Source: Haloferax marinisediminis
GTDB taxonomy: Archaea; Halobacteriota; Halobacteria; Halobacteriales; Haloferacaceae
Reading direction: 5' to 3'
Assembly (NCBI RefSeq): GCF_009674585.1
Contig: NZ_WKJP01000001.1
Coordinates: 1,488,001 to 1,552,000 of the forward strand
Length of the DNA: 64,000 nt
The translations under genes were made by a program, and so were the position numbers. Positions 34,668-43,502 of this stretch are shown here, one piece after another. The notes under the pieces were generated by a model. The model searched no databases, had not been told where the DNA came from, and saw only the letters and a program-made list of their open reading frames with translations. The first letter of the stretch is position 1, and every line of letters begins with the position of its first letter.

Positions 34668-36317
34668 ATGCCGACGGACGAATACGACCCAGAGATGGGG
34701 CGCAAGTTCATTTTCGTAACCGGGGGTGTCATGTCCGGCCTCGGGAAGGGTATCACGGCCGCGAGCACTGGCCGACTCCTGAAGAATGCCGGGTTCGACG
34801 TCACCGCAGTCAAAATCGACCCGTATCTGAATGTCGACGCCGGGACGATGAATCCCTACGAGCACGGCGAAGTGTACGTGCTGAAAGACGGCGCGGAAGT
34901 CGACCTCGACCTCGGGAACTACGAGCGCTTCCTGGGCATCGACATGACCGCCGACCACAACATCACGACGGGGAAGACCTACCAGCACGTCATCCAGAAG
35001 GAACGCGCTGGCGACTACCTCGGCAAGACGGTCCAGATTATCCCGCACGTCACCGAAGACATCAAGCGTCGCATCCGCGAGGCGGCCGAAGGGACGGACG
35101 TCTGTATCGTCGAAGTCGGCGGCACCGTCGGTGACATCGAGTCCATGCCGTTCCTCGAAGCCCTCCGCCAGTTCGCCTCAGAGGAAGAAGACGGCGACGT
35201 GCTCTTCACCCACGTCACGCTCGTCCCCTACTCGAAGAACGGCGAGCAGAAGACCAAGCCAACGCAGCACTCGGTCAAAGAACTCCGGAGCATCGGCCTC
35301 CAACCCGACATCCTCGTCGGGCGCGCCGACGACAAACTCGAACCGGAGACGAAGCACAAGATTGCGCAGTTCTGTGACGTGCCGGACGCCGCCGTCTTCT
35401 CGAACCCCGACGTTCCGGACATCTACCACGTCCCCCTGATGGTCGAAGAAGAAGGCCTCGACGATTACGTGATGGAGCGACTCGGCATCTCCGACGAAGC
35501 GCTTCCGAAAGAAGAACGCGACAGCCGCTGGCGCGAACTCGTCACCGCCGAGCGCACTGGGTCCGTCGATATCGCCCTCGTCGGGAAGTACGCGCTCGAA
35601 GACGCGTACATGTCGATTCACGAGGCGCTCAAGCACGCCGGCATCGAGTGCGGTGTCGACGTGAACATCCTCTGGGTCGATGCCGACGAGATGGACGACA
35701 AACACGAAGCGCGCCTGAAGGACGCCGACGGAATCGTGGTCCCCGGCGGCTTCGGGTCGCGTGGCACCGACGGCAAGATAGACGCTATCCGGTACGCCCG
35801 CGAGAACGACATTCCGTTCCTCGGCCTCTGTCTCGGCTTCCAGATGGCCGTCGTCGAACAGGCTCGCAACGTCCTTGGCCACGAAGGCGCACAGTCGACG
35901 GAACTCGACGCCGACACGCCCTACCCGGTCATCGACCTGCTTCCCGAACAGTACGAGGTCAACGACATGGGCGGGACGATGCGTCTCGGCGCACACGACA
36001 CCGACATCACGCCCGGAACCCTCGCAGAGGCGGTCTACGGTGATACCACCTGTACGGAACGCCACCGCCACCGCTACGAGGTGAACCCAGAACTCATCGA
36101 CGAACTCGAATCTGAAACCCTCCGATTCTCCGGCCGCGCAGACAACCGCATGGAGATTCTCGAACTGACCGACCACCCATTCTTCTTCGGCACGCAGTTC
36201 CACCCCGAATTCCGTTCCCGACCCGACCGCGCAAGCCCGCCGTTCGTTGGCTTCCTGCGCGGCGTTCTCGGCGAACTCGACGCACGTGAACTCGACAACG
36301 AAGAGGTGACAGCATAA
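34668..36317 (+). CDS. pyrG: CTP synthase
   Basis: This 549-residue enzyme makes CTP from UTP, ATP and glutamine. The synthetase domain begins [21 protein letters not shown], the exact family start, and contains [23 protein letters not shown]. The C-terminal class I glutaminase has GLCLGFQ with the nucleophilic Cys and FHPEFRSRP with the His-Glu pair. A CGTTTTGAAG box about 26 nt upstream supports the ATG at 34668. Its stop shares one base with the next gene (TAATG). Confidence 0.97.
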   Translation: MPTDEYDPEMGRKFIFVTGGVMSGLGKGITAASTGRLLKNAGFDVTAVKIDPYLNVDAGTMNPYEHGEVYVLKDGAEVDLDLGNYERFLGIDMTADHNITTGKTYQHVIQKERAGDYLGKTVQIIPHVTEDIKRRIREAAEGTDVCIVEVGGTVGDIESMPFLEALRQFASEEEDGDVLFTHVTLVPYSKNGEQKTKPTQHSVKELRSIGLQPDILVGRADDKLEPETKHKIAQFCDVPDAAVFSNPDVPDIYHVPLMVEEEGLDDYVMERLGISDEALPKEERDSRWRELVTAERTGSVDIALVGKYALEDAYMSIHEALKHAGIECGVDVNILWVDADEMDDKHEARLKDADGIVVPGGFGSRGTDGKIDAIRYARENDIPFLGLCLGFQMAVVEQARNVLGHEGAQSTELDADTPYPVIDLLPEQYEVNDMGGTMRLGAHDTDITPGTLAEAVYGDTTCTERHRHRYEVNPELIDELESETLRFSGRADNRMEILELTDHPFFFGTQFHPEFRSRPDRASPPFVGFLRGVLGELDARELDNEEVTA

Positions 36318-37234
36318 TGGTAAACGTAGACGAATTCATCGACGAAGCAAAAGAATCGATTCGTGACCAAATCGGCGACGAACACGCCATCATCGCTCTC
36401 TCGGGCGGTGTGGACTCCTCCGTCGCAGCGACCCTCGCGTACGAGGCCGTCGGCGAGCAACTCACGCCGGTGTACGTCGATACCGGCCTGATGCGCAAGG
36501 GCGAGACCGAACAGATTGCAGAGACGTTCTCCTTCATGGAGAGCCTCCGCGTCGTGGACGCCAAAGAACGGTTCTTCGACGCCCTCGAAGGCGTCATCGA
36601 CCCCGAAGAAAAGCGCGCCGTCATCGGCGAGCAGTTCATCCGCGAGTTCGAGCGTGAGGCGAAAGACACCGACGCCGAGTACCTCGTCCAGGGGACCATC
36701 TACCCCGACCGCATCGAGTCCGAAGGGAACATCAAATCCCACCACAACGTCGGCGGCCTGCCGGACGTCGTGGACTTCGAAGGCATCGTCGAGCCCGTCC
36801 GCGACCTCTACAAAGACGAAGTTCGCGAGGTCGCTCGCGCACTCGGTCTCGAATCCATCATCGCCGAACGCATGCCGTTCCCGGGTCCGGGGCTGGCAGT
36901 CCGCGTCCTCGGCGAAGTCACGCCCGAGAAGGTCGACGTGGCCCGCGAGGCGTGTCACATCGTCGAAGACGAGACGGAAAAGCACGAACCGTGGCAGGCG
37001 TTCGCCGCGGTCATCGGCAAAGGAACCGGCGTCAAGGGTGACAACCGCGTCCACGGATGGATCGTCTCGGTTCGCTCCGTGGAGTCGCGTGACGGCATGA
37101 CCGCCCGCGCACAGGAACTGCCGTGGGACACCCTCCAGCGCATCCAGTCGCGTATCACCGGAACGAACGAGAACGTCGCCCGCGTCGTCTACGACGTGAC
37201 CCACAAACCACCGGCGACAATCGAGTACGAATGA
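36317..37234 (+). CDS. guaAb: GMP synthase, PP-loop (ATP pyrophosphatase) subunit B
   Basis: This 305-residue protein is the synthetase half of GMP synthase. It activates XMP with ATP through the PP-loop SGGVDSS (29-35) and carries the dimerisation domain ending in [17 protein letters not shown]. Archaea commonly encode the glutaminase as a separate subunit; that gene is not in this window. The start shares a base with the pyrG stop and the stop overlaps the next ATG (ATGA), so three genes are coupled. This joins the amination steps of pyrimidine and purine synthesis. Confidence 0.95.
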   Translation: MVNVDEFIDEAKESIRDQIGDEHAIIALSGGVDSSVAATLAYEAVGEQLTPVYVDTGLMRKGETEQIAETFSFMESLRVVDAKERFFDALEGVIDPEEKRAVIGEQFIREFEREAKDTDAEYLVQGTIYPDRIESEGNIKSHHNVGGLPDVVDFEGIVEPVRDLYKDEVREVARALGLESIIAERMPFPGPGLAVRVLGEVTPEKVDVAREACHIVEDETEKHEPWQAFAAVIGKGTGVKGDNRVHGWIVSVRSVESRDGMTARAQELPWDTLQRIQSRITGTNENVARVVYDVTHKPPATIEYE

Positions 37235-37551
37235 CGACGGCAGTCGTCGCGGGGACGGACCCCGACGGACTCGGTGAAGCGCTCGAAGCGGAAGGCGCGA
37301 CAGTGGTTCGTGTCGTCGGCATCGCGTCCGCCGACTCGCTCGAAGAGGCCGGCATCGACGAGGCCGACCTGCTCGTCCTCACCGACATGGACGACGCGAC
37401 GGCCATCTCGGTCGCAAAAGAAGTGAACCCCGACGTTCGCGTCGTGACCTACTCGCGCGACTCCCTTCCGGAGTTCGCTCGCGGGCAGGCCGACCTCGCT
37501 GTCGACCCTGACCTCCTCGCGGCCGACGTGGTCGCCGAAGAGATCGTCTAG
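37231..37551 (+). CDS. DUF7126-like Rossmann-type protein
   Basis: This 106-residue acidic protein starts in the guaA(B) stop codon (ATGA), so it is part of the nucleotide operon. Its pattern, [63 protein letters not shown], is that of a shortened nucleotide-binding TrkA-N/CheY-like fold with alternating strands and helices. It lacks the full NAD pocket. I recall it as the haloarchaeal DUF7126 family, which is uncharacterised. The strict position after GMP synthase suggests a regulatory or accessory role in that pathway. Confidence 0.72.
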   Translation: MTTAVVAGTDPDGLGEALEAEGATVVRVVGIASADSLEEAGIDEADLLVLTDMDDATAISVAKEVNPDVRVVTYSRDSLPEFARGQADLAVDPDLLAADVVAEEIV

Positions 37552-38074
37552 GCAGTCGGCCCCCTGCGAGGACCCCAGAACCGAGACTTCATTTTCGGAC
37601 TCGACACGCCAGAAGCGAGTGAGCGACGGCTTTGTGAGTGGCTCGAACGCGTCTGGCACCCGAGAGTCAAATCGGCTGACACCCCCTTCAGCCGAACCCA
37701 CCGCAATTCGGCGAGGAACGGCCACCGTAGATTCTCAGTTTCCACGAAATTCGGCGAAAGTCGCGTCGAATTGCACCCAATTTCGCACTAACGAGTGCAA
37801 TCCAGTACAGCGATTTCCACCTTTCAATACCCCAGCGTCCACAGGCAGAACTGCCGCGACACGTCGGCTGCCCTCGCACCCCGGAACGCTCCCTGCCCGG
37901 TTGTCACACGCAGGGCCGACACGTCGTGGACCACGGCCTACGCAGGCCGCTTCATGAGCATTCCCCCCCCTTCCCCCTCCCCTCGGTCGTACACGCAGAC
38001 AACGACCACGAGTGGAACGAAGCACAGACAACCAAGATGAAACGCGGAATACACAGACGAAACCTGATACACCA
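37552..38074. other. 523-nt noncoding region with several hairpins and a polypyrimidine tract
   Basis: No frame has haloarchaeal composition. It contains perfect hairpins: TCGGCTGA-N8-TCAGCCGA (37672-37695), GCACT-AACG-AGTGC (37785-37798) and GGCCT-ACGC-AGGCC (near 37937). A long C/T tract with eight consecutive C lies around 37964-37982. I tried to recognise a tRNA, RNase P RNA or SRP RNA here and could not. It may encode a structured RNA, or be the leader of the DUF4382 gene. Confidence 0.5.
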
Positions 38075-38704
38075 ATGACACAGAATCGACGTACGTTCGT
38101 CAAGCGTGCCGCTGGAATCGCCGCTCTGAGTACCGTCGGAACTGCCGGTTGTATGGGCACCGCGTCCGCGAAGACGGGTACCCTGTCGACGCGTGTGAGC
38201 GACCGCCCCGGAGACATCGACGACTTCGAGTCGTGTCTGGTGACGCTCTCGACCGTCCGAATCAAACCGACCGACGGTGACGCGAAAGAACTCGACGTCA
38301 GCGACACCGAAGTCGACCTCGTCGACCTGCAGGGCGATGCGTCGGCCCTCGTCGCAGACAGCGAAGTCGACGCGGGTGACTACGAGTTCCTCCAGTTGGA
38401 AGTGAGCAACACCGACGCGACCCTGACAGATGGCTCCGACGCGACTGTCGAAGTCCCCGGGTCTGCGCCGCTGAAGTTCGAGAAGTCGTTCGAAATCCGT
38501 GCCGACGAGACCACGACGTTCACGGCTGACTTCACTCCTGTGAAGACTGGAAACGCCGGAAAATACGTCATCCAACCCGTGGCTGAGGAGGTGTCCGTGG
38601 TCTACGAATCCGACGACAGTACGGCCAACGAGACGGAGACGACGGCTTCGAACACCACATCCACCACGAAGGAGACGGCCACTACGAACACCACGTCTGA
38701 GTAA
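38075..38704 (+). CDS. DUF4382 domain lipoprotein, Tat exported
   Basis: This 209-residue protein starts MTQNRRTFVKRAAG, a Tat motif, and has a lipobox ending in Cys26 (GTAGC), so it is probably anchored at the cell surface. A beta-rich DUF4382 domain follows (about 35-180), with the conserved LSTRVSDRPGDIDDFESCLVTLSTVRI opening. The last 25 residues are almost all Thr, Ser, Asn and Glu and probably form a glycosylated stalk. The function of the domain is unknown. Confidence 0.8.
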   Translation: MTQNRRTFVKRAAGIAALSTVGTAGCMGTASAKTGTLSTRVSDRPGDIDDFESCLVTLSTVRIKPTDGDAKELDVSDTEVDLVDLQGDASALVADSEVDAGDYEFLQLEVSNTDATLTDGSDATVEVPGSAPLKFEKSFEIRADETTTFTADFTPVKTGNAGKYVIQPVAEEVSVVYESDDSTANETETTASNTTSTTKETATTNTTSE

Positions 38705-38865
38705 TCGCCTGTCTCACGGTCAGTGGTACCGCTGACGCCCGGCCCTCCTCTCGCCCCTCTCCCCGCTCCTTCTCCCCACCAAACCACCGGTCTGCGCGAC
38801 CAAATGGCGGCCCTCGTTGCCATTGTCGCAACTCCCTTTATCAGTGGTCGCTGACCTCCGATGAC

Positions 38866-39828
38866 ATGGTACGGGTTTCGGCCGGTGCGCGCATCCACTT
38901 CGGCTTCCTCAATCTGAGTCTCGCCCGCGACCGACTCTACGGTGGTCTCGGCGTCGGACTCGACGAGCCGCAGGTCGTGGTGTCGGCCGAACCTGCAGCG
39001 GAGGTCGACTGTCGCCACCCCGCAGCACGTCAGTACGCCGAGCAAGCTGTCGACCTCCTCGGCGTCGACGGTGCGAACGTCGTCGTCGAACGAACGCTCC
39101 CACGGCACGCTGGCCTCGGAAGCGGGACGCAACTCGCACTCGCCGTCCTCCGGGCAGTGGCCGCCGCGACAGAGACTGACGTGGATGTTCGACAACTCGC
39201 ACCGGAGATGGGTCGCGGCGGCCGTTCTGGAATCGGTGTCGCATCCTTCGAGCACGGTGGTGCAATCCTCGACGCCGGGCATCCGACCGCGCGGTTCACC
39301 ACCGACCGGCCGGCAGACGGGTCGTGGACGGTCCCTGCAGTCGCAGCACGGCACACCGTTCCCGACGACTGGCGCTTCCTCCTCGTCGTCCCAGACGTGG
39401 ACCCCGGGAGAAACGGCGCTGCGGAAGAAGCGAGCATGCGGTCGGTCGTCGAGCGCGCCGACCCGGCAACGAGCGACCGAATCGCGGGCATCGTCACCCG
39501 ACGACTCCTCCCAGCCCTCGCGGAGGGGTCTGCCGAGCGCTTCGGAGAGGCGGTCGAATCCGTCGGCCGACTCAACGGGACGTGGTACGCCGACGAACAA
39601 GGTGGCGTCTACCGGCCGCCAGTCGGCGCGCTCGTCTCGTCGCTCTCGGAGTCGCCAGCAGTGTACGGTTCCGGGCAGTCTTCGTGGGGTCCAACGGTGT
39701 ACGGCGTGACCGACGCCGCCCACGTCGACGAGGCGATAGCCGCTGGACGAGCGGCGCTGGCTGACGCAGGAATCGAGGGAACGGTGACCATCTCACGCGG
39801 GCGCAATCGTGGTGCGCAGGTCGAGTAA
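38866..39828 (+). CDS. GHMP superfamily protein, beta-RFAP-synthase-like
   Basis: This 320-residue protein opens with SAGARIHFGFLNLS and has a glycine-rich RHAGLGSGTQLALAVLRA (about 86-103), the pattern of beta-ribofuranosylaminobenzene 5'-phosphate synthase and related GHMP proteins. RFAP synthase makes the first pterin-linked intermediate of methanopterin. Haloarchaea use folate-type C1 carriers, so a related pterin or PABA-ribose step is possible. A CTTTATC box about 26 nt before the ATG supports this start. Confidence 0.72.
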   Translation: MVRVSAGARIHFGFLNLSLARDRLYGGLGVGLDEPQVVVSAEPAAEVDCRHPAARQYAEQAVDLLGVDGANVVVERTLPRHAGLGSGTQLALAVLRAVAAATETDVDVRQLAPEMGRGGRSGIGVASFEHGGAILDAGHPTARFTTDRPADGSWTVPAVAARHTVPDDWRFLLVVPDVDPGRNGAAEEASMRSVVERADPATSDRIAGIVTRRLLPALAEGSAERFGEAVESVGRLNGTWYADEQGGVYRPPVGALVSSLSESPAVYGSGQSSWGPTVYGVTDAAHVDEAIAAGRAALADAGIEGTVTISRGRNRGAQVE

Positions 39829-39901
39829 GTCGCCCCTGTGACGATGCCGCGACACATCGGCCCCCGAAACGCCTAACCATCGTGCTTGAGTCGGGTTGGA
39901 C

Positions 39902-40738
39902 ATGCACTCCATCCCCTTCGGAGTCCCTCGACTCGACAGCATCATCGGCGGAGGGGCACCGCCGGGCAACGTCGTTCTCCTCGCGGGAGAGTCCGGCGCA
40001 GGCGCTCGTGAGTTCCTCTACACGAGTGTCACCATGAACGCGCTCTCTCGCGCCGACGAAGACCTGTTCGACCTGCATTACGGGTCACTGGACGACTCTG
40101 CGAGTCCGCCGCCCGAGATTCACTACGTCTCGTTCACCGCCGGTGAGCCATATCTCCGCCGAGAGATGGAGTATACGATGGACAGCGACGTCGTTGCGGC
40201 CGCCATCGACCACATCGAGTTCCACGACTTGTCGCCGGAGTTCTTCCAGTTGAGTCCGATTCCTCGGGAGTGGTACCTCGGCAAACCGACGGAGTTGGAA
40301 GACCTCGGACACCGACACAACCGCGAGTCGGTGTTAGGTGCACTCGGGACCACCCTCAGTGAACACGCCCCCGGTAACCTCGTCGTCATCGACTCACTGA
40401 CCGACCTCGTGGCCAGTCGGTCTGACGATATGACGTGGTCGGACATCGCCATGGTGGTGAAGGGTCTCGAAAAGGCCTCCTACCAGTGGGGTGGCCTCAT
40501 CTTGGTCCTCGTGAGCACCGAAGCACTCTCCGAGACAGAACTCGGCATCCTCAAGGGGGCGACGGACGGGACACTCCTGTTCAAATGGGAGACCGGTGGC
40601 TCGAAACGTGCACGAACCATGGTCGTCCAAGAGTTCCGTGGCGTCCTGTCGCAACTGGAGAGCGAGAACATCGTCCAGTTCGAGACGGAGATAAACGAGA
40701 GTGGCCTCGACGTGAGCGACGTTCGGAAGATTCGCTAA
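39902..40738 (+). CDS. KaiC/RadA-like P-loop protein with degenerate Walker A
   Basis: This 278-residue protein has the KaiC/GvpD-type layout: FGVPRLDSIIGGGAPPGNVVLLAGESGAGAREF (6-38), then strands and GNLVVIDSLTDLV as Walker B. The Walker A, GESGAGAR (29-36), lacks the lysine and the Ser/Thr that normally hold the nucleotide phosphate. It may not hydrolyse ATP, or may do so weakly. Several haloarchaeal paralogs show similar changes and may be regulators. The ATG at 39902 is preferred over a TTG two codons earlier. Confidence 0.75.
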   Translation: MHSIPFGVPRLDSIIGGGAPPGNVVLLAGESGAGAREFLYTSVTMNALSRADEDLFDLHYGSLDDSASPPPEIHYVSFTAGEPYLRREMEYTMDSDVVAAAIDHIEFHDLSPEFFQLSPIPREWYLGKPTELEDLGHRHNRESVLGALGTTLSEHAPGNLVVIDSLTDLVASRSDDMTWSDIAMVVKGLEKASYQWGGLILVLVSTEALSETELGILKGATDGTLLFKWETGGSKRARTMVVQEFRGVLSQLESENIVQFETEINESGLDVSDVRKIR

Positions 40739-40866
40739 TGTCCCCGTAGTCGACGGGTACAGCACTGTCGAAGCTCGTACACACTTCACTGACGAGCCTC
40801 ACACACTGCACTGCGAACGAATGCTTCCTCGGCGATAGTTCTTAAGGGCCTGTGGACAAACTGGAA

Positions 40867-41787
40867 ATGAAGATGGAAGGGGATGTTGGGGGTACGCTAC
40901 CGGCGGACCTCCGAGAGTGGGTCACCGCCCGTGCCCACGCGCAGGATGTCGACCCAGCGACGGTTCTTGCACGAGCGGTCGGCACGTACCGACTGGCGGT
41001 GACCGACTCGGGAGCGTCACTCGACGACGTGGAGTCCGTTCCTGACCGACTGGACACTGTCGAAGGGCGTGTCGATGGGCTCGAAGACTCGCTCGACGAG
41101 AAGATAGGCGACGTTCGGAAGCGAGTGGTCCAGGTCAAACGCGAGACCGACGAGAAGGCTCCGCGAGACCACGCTCACCCAGACCTCCAGGAGGGAATCG
41201 ACCAAGCGACGGCCAGTCTCGACGCGGTCCGCGCCAGCATCGCCGAGGTCGACGAGCGCGTCGACGCCGGGTTCGAAAACTACGAAGAGATTCTCACGTA
41301 CCTCGACGAGACGACTGCAGACCTCGACGAGAACCTCCGCGTGGTCGCGCAATCGCTCGTAGAACTGCGCTCACGAGCGGCCGACATCGAGGCAGCGGAA
41401 CTCGAACGCAAGGCACTCGGTGATTTGCTGCGCGTCGCCAACGACGCCGGCGAACACAAGGCGACGTGTGCAGAGTGCGGACAGACCGTCCACCTCGACC
41501 TCCTCACCGAACCTCGGTGTCCGGGCTGTCGGTCGTCGTTCGACGAGTTGACTCCGTCTCGGGGCTTTTTCGGGTCGGCGACGCTCCACACCGGGCAACC
41601 ACCGGCGCTGGAGGCCGCGGAGTCGTCGGAAGACGAGATAGAAACACTGCTGGACGAGCAGGCCGCTGGAGACACAGACACCGATACCGAAACCGTCAAC
41701 GATACCGACACCGACACGGCCGCTGTCGAGACACACGACGACTCAGTTCGCGGCACGAGAACCAAGGGAGAACAAGCGAATGACTGA
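40867..41787 (+). CDS. Coiled-coil protein with zinc ribbon
   Basis: This 306-residue acidic protein has a long coiled-coil region (about 55-185) rich in Asp/Glu/Arg heptads. A zinc ribbon follows, CAEC at 201-204 and CPGC at 218-221, then a disordered acidic Thr/Asp tail with TDTDTETVNDTDTDT. The first 40 residues look like an RHH-type segment (TLPADLREWVTARAHAQDVDPATVLARAVGTYR). Function is unknown. The ATG at 40867 has a TTCTTAAGG box about 26 nt upstream, favouring it over the GTG at 40852. It overlaps the next gene by 8 nt. Confidence 0.7.
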   Translation: MKMEGDVGGTLPADLREWVTARAHAQDVDPATVLARAVGTYRLAVTDSGASLDDVESVPDRLDTVEGRVDGLEDSLDEKIGDVRKRVVQVKRETDEKAPRDHAHPDLQEGIDQATASLDAVRASIAEVDERVDAGFENYEEILTYLDETTADLDENLRVVAQSLVELRSRAADIEAAELERKALGDLLRVANDAGEHKATCAECGQTVHLDLLTEPRCPGCRSSFDELTPSRGFFGSATLHTGQPPALEAAESSEDEIETLLDEQAAGDTDTDTETVNDTDTDTAAVETHDDSVRGTRTKGEQAND

Positions 41788-42280
41788 CGACAGCGAGCCC
41801 GCTGAGAACCAACACGCCGACGATATCGACGACGAGTTCGACTTCGGGAACGACAGCCCCGAACGACTCGACCCTGAGCGAACTGACAGCGACCCGGACG
41901 ACAACGTCCCGCTCTCGGACCTCGCGGGGCGCGTGGCAGAGCGACGGTCCCGCTCGGCGGCCACCAAAACAGATTCCGACGAGTTGTTCGAGTCTGTCCG
42001 TGTCGAGGAACTAGACAGCGACGACGTGTGGACCTCGTTGGTCGACAGTGGTGACGACGACGCGAGCGTCGGTGCCGGTGCCGACGCAGAACCAGTCGAC
42101 GCGACAGACAGCGTCTTGGACCACATCGTCCCCAAAGCAACGTTCTGCCAGCGGTGTGAGCACTTCGCTGGCCCACCAGAACTCGGGTGTTCTCACGACG
42201 GAACCGCAATCGTCGAAGTCGTCGACACCGAACACTTCCGCGTCCGAAACTGCCCGATGGTCGACCCCGAAGACGACTGA
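41780..42280 (+). CDS. Acidic protein with C-terminal Cys/His cluster
   Basis: This 166-residue protein starts inside the end of its neighbour, so the two are co-translated. The first 115 residues are very acidic and probably disordered (about one third Asp/Glu). The last 45 contain CQRC at 123-126, Cys137, His139 and Cys158 in the context CEHFAGPPELGCSHDGTAIVEV and RNCPMV, which looks like a small metal site. I cannot assign a family with confidence. It is a likely binding partner of the upstream coiled-coil protein. Confidence 0.68.
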   Translation: MTDDSEPAENQHADDIDDEFDFGNDSPERLDPERTDSDPDDNVPLSDLAGRVAERRSRSAATKTDSDELFESVRVEELDSDDVWTSLVDSGDDDASVGAGADAEPVDATDSVLDHIVPKATFCQRCEHFAGPPELGCSHDGTAIVEVVDTEHFRVRNCPMVDPEDD

Positions 42281-42349
42281 GCCCCGTCACCACCGGCGTG
42301 GAGTGCAGAGAGTGACAGATTCTTAGTACCGGGCCCGCTAACGCCGCGT

Positions 42350-42679
42350 ATGCAATTTTGCGACGAGTGTGGGTCGATGATGGTCACACAGAACGGTGCG
42401 ATGACCTGCACGAACGACGACTGTGGGGCGACCACCGAGCGCGACGAAGAACTGGCCGAGCAGTTCGTCTCCACCGAAGCACAGTCGGGCGACGAACTCA
42501 TCGAGACCGAAGAGGGTGCAGAGTTCGAGGGCAAACCGACGGCCAAAGACGTTCACTGCGACGAATGTGGCCACACCGAGGCGTGGTACACCATCAAGCA
42601 GACGGCGTCCGCCGACGAACCGCCGACGCGGTTTTTCAAGTGCAAAGAGTGTGGCTACCGCTGGCGCGAGTACAACTAG
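42350..42679 (+). CDS. tfs: Transcription factor S (archaeal TFIIS-like)
   Basis: This 109-residue protein stimulates RNA cleavage by stalled RNA polymerase. The N-terminal ribbon has Cys4, Cys7, Cys20 and Cys25, and the C-terminal ribbon Cys70, Cys73, Cys98 and Cys101. The catalytic acidic pair Asp89-Glu90 lies in ASADEPPTRFF, the tip of the hairpin that enters the polymerase secondary channel. Both ribbons and the acidic pair are intact, so it should be an active cleavage factor. A TTCTTAGTACC box lies about 26 nt upstream. Confidence 0.93.
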   Translation: MQFCDECGSMMVTQNGAMTCTNDDCGATTERDEELAEQFVSTEAQSGDELIETEEGAEFEGKPTAKDVHCDECGHTEAWYTIKQTASADEPPTRFFKCKECGYRWREYN

Positions 42680-42687
42680 TTGGCACC

Positions 42688-42713
42688 GCCTGTGCGTGAG
42701 AGGGGAGACAGGC
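42688..42713 (+). terminator. Inverted repeat downstream of tfs
   Basis: GCCTGT and ACAGGC (6 bp, 14-nt spacer) lie 9 nt after the tfs stop and directly before the AATAATTAGG box (42717-42725) that serves the next gene. It may end the tfs transcript or regulate the Lrp gene. Confidence 0.3.
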
Positions 42714-42749
42714 CTCAATAATTAGGTCGTTTCCTGTCGTAGTGCTCAC

Positions 42750-43265
42750 ATGGGACGAGACTTGGATGATGTCGACCGGAGCATCATCTATTTGCTTCAG
42801 AAAGACGCTCGGAACAAGACAGCAAAAGAGATTGCTGATACGGTTGGCGTTTCAGCTAGCACTGTTCGCAATCGTATCGACCAACTCGAGTCAGACGGCA
42901 TCATCAAAGGCTACCACCCAGAGATCGATTACGAAGCGGCCAACCTGCCGTTGCAAGTGTCGTTCGTCGTCACCGCGGATCCGACCAAACTCTCCGAATT
43001 TTCGGAAAAAATCCGGTCGATTCAGGGAGTTATCGACGTTCGTGAGATGCTCACCGGCCGACGAAATATTCAGGTGGACGTCGTCGGGACGAGCACGTCC
43101 GAAATCGCCAGAATAACCGACGCAATTCACGAACTGGGGACCGAAATTGAGAGCTCTGAAATGATGAGAAAACGCCACGTTCAGCCGTTCAATCACTTCT
43201 TCTTGCAGGGGACTGAGCAGGTGCGCAGTGACGATGAACACACGCATTCAGAAGAGAGAGAGTGA
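42750..43265 (+). CDS. Lrp/AsnC family transcription regulator
   Basis: This 171-residue protein has an N-terminal AsnC helix-turn-helix (LDDVDRSIIYLLQKDARNKTAKEIADTVGVSASTVRNRIDQLESDGIIKGY, about 5-55) and a C-terminal RAM ligand-binding domain (about 65-150). It ends in an acidic HTHSEERE tail. Such proteins bind DNA as dimers or octamers and respond to amino acids. The downstream gap contains two AT-rich palindromes that could be its sites. An AATAATTAGG box about 26 nt before the ATG forms the promoter. Confidence 0.87.
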   Translation: MGRDLDDVDRSIIYLLQKDARNKTAKEIADTVGVSASTVRNRIDQLESDGIIKGYHPEIDYEAANLPLQVSFVVTADPTKLSEFSEKIRSIQGVIDVREMLTGRRNIQVDVVGTSTSEIARITDAIHELGTEIESSEMMRKRHVQPFNHFFLQGTEQVRSDDEHTHSEERE

Positions 43266-43350
43266 GCTGGATACTGGCAAGAGTGTGATTTTCGCAGAAT
43301 ACTCTGGATGAGTTGGGGAATCCACCACTGGCACATCGACTATGCGCAGA

Positions 43351-43393
43351 ATTTGACACCAAATAATGCGAAAAGTCAAATTTGGCAATTTGA
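43351..43393. promoter_or_regulatory. Two palindromes built from CAAAT/ATTTG half-sites
   Basis: The first reads ATTTG-ACAC-CAAAT (43351-43364). The second, TCAAATT-TGGC-AATTTGA (43376-43393), is perfect over 7 bp. Their centres are 27 nt apart. The half-site order is reversed between them. They lie 85 nt after the Lrp gene and 110 nt before the DUF7344 gene, which makes them candidate operators for one of these regulators. Nothing else is seen in the 237-nt gap. Confidence 0.5.
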
Positions 43394-43502
43394 ATACACA
43401 GTGAGGTTATCCGTCTAGGAACACTGCTGGTATGGAGGGGATAAAATCGGCGGTCTGGGGAAGGGACGCTCCAATCCGTTGATTCCCCCTCTTCTGAGAA
43501 TA

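Noticed and set aside
35178-36203. Long minus-strand frame inside pyrG
   Set aside because: CTP synthase is complete on the plus strand. The shadow has a uniform Val/Asp/Glu/Arg composition.
37552-38074. SRP (7S) RNA, RNase P RNA or a tRNA in the noncoding stretch
   Set aside because: I looked for the SRP helix-8 loop, the RNase P GAGGAAAGUC core and a TPsiC arm on both strands and did not find them. The region is recorded as unexplained.
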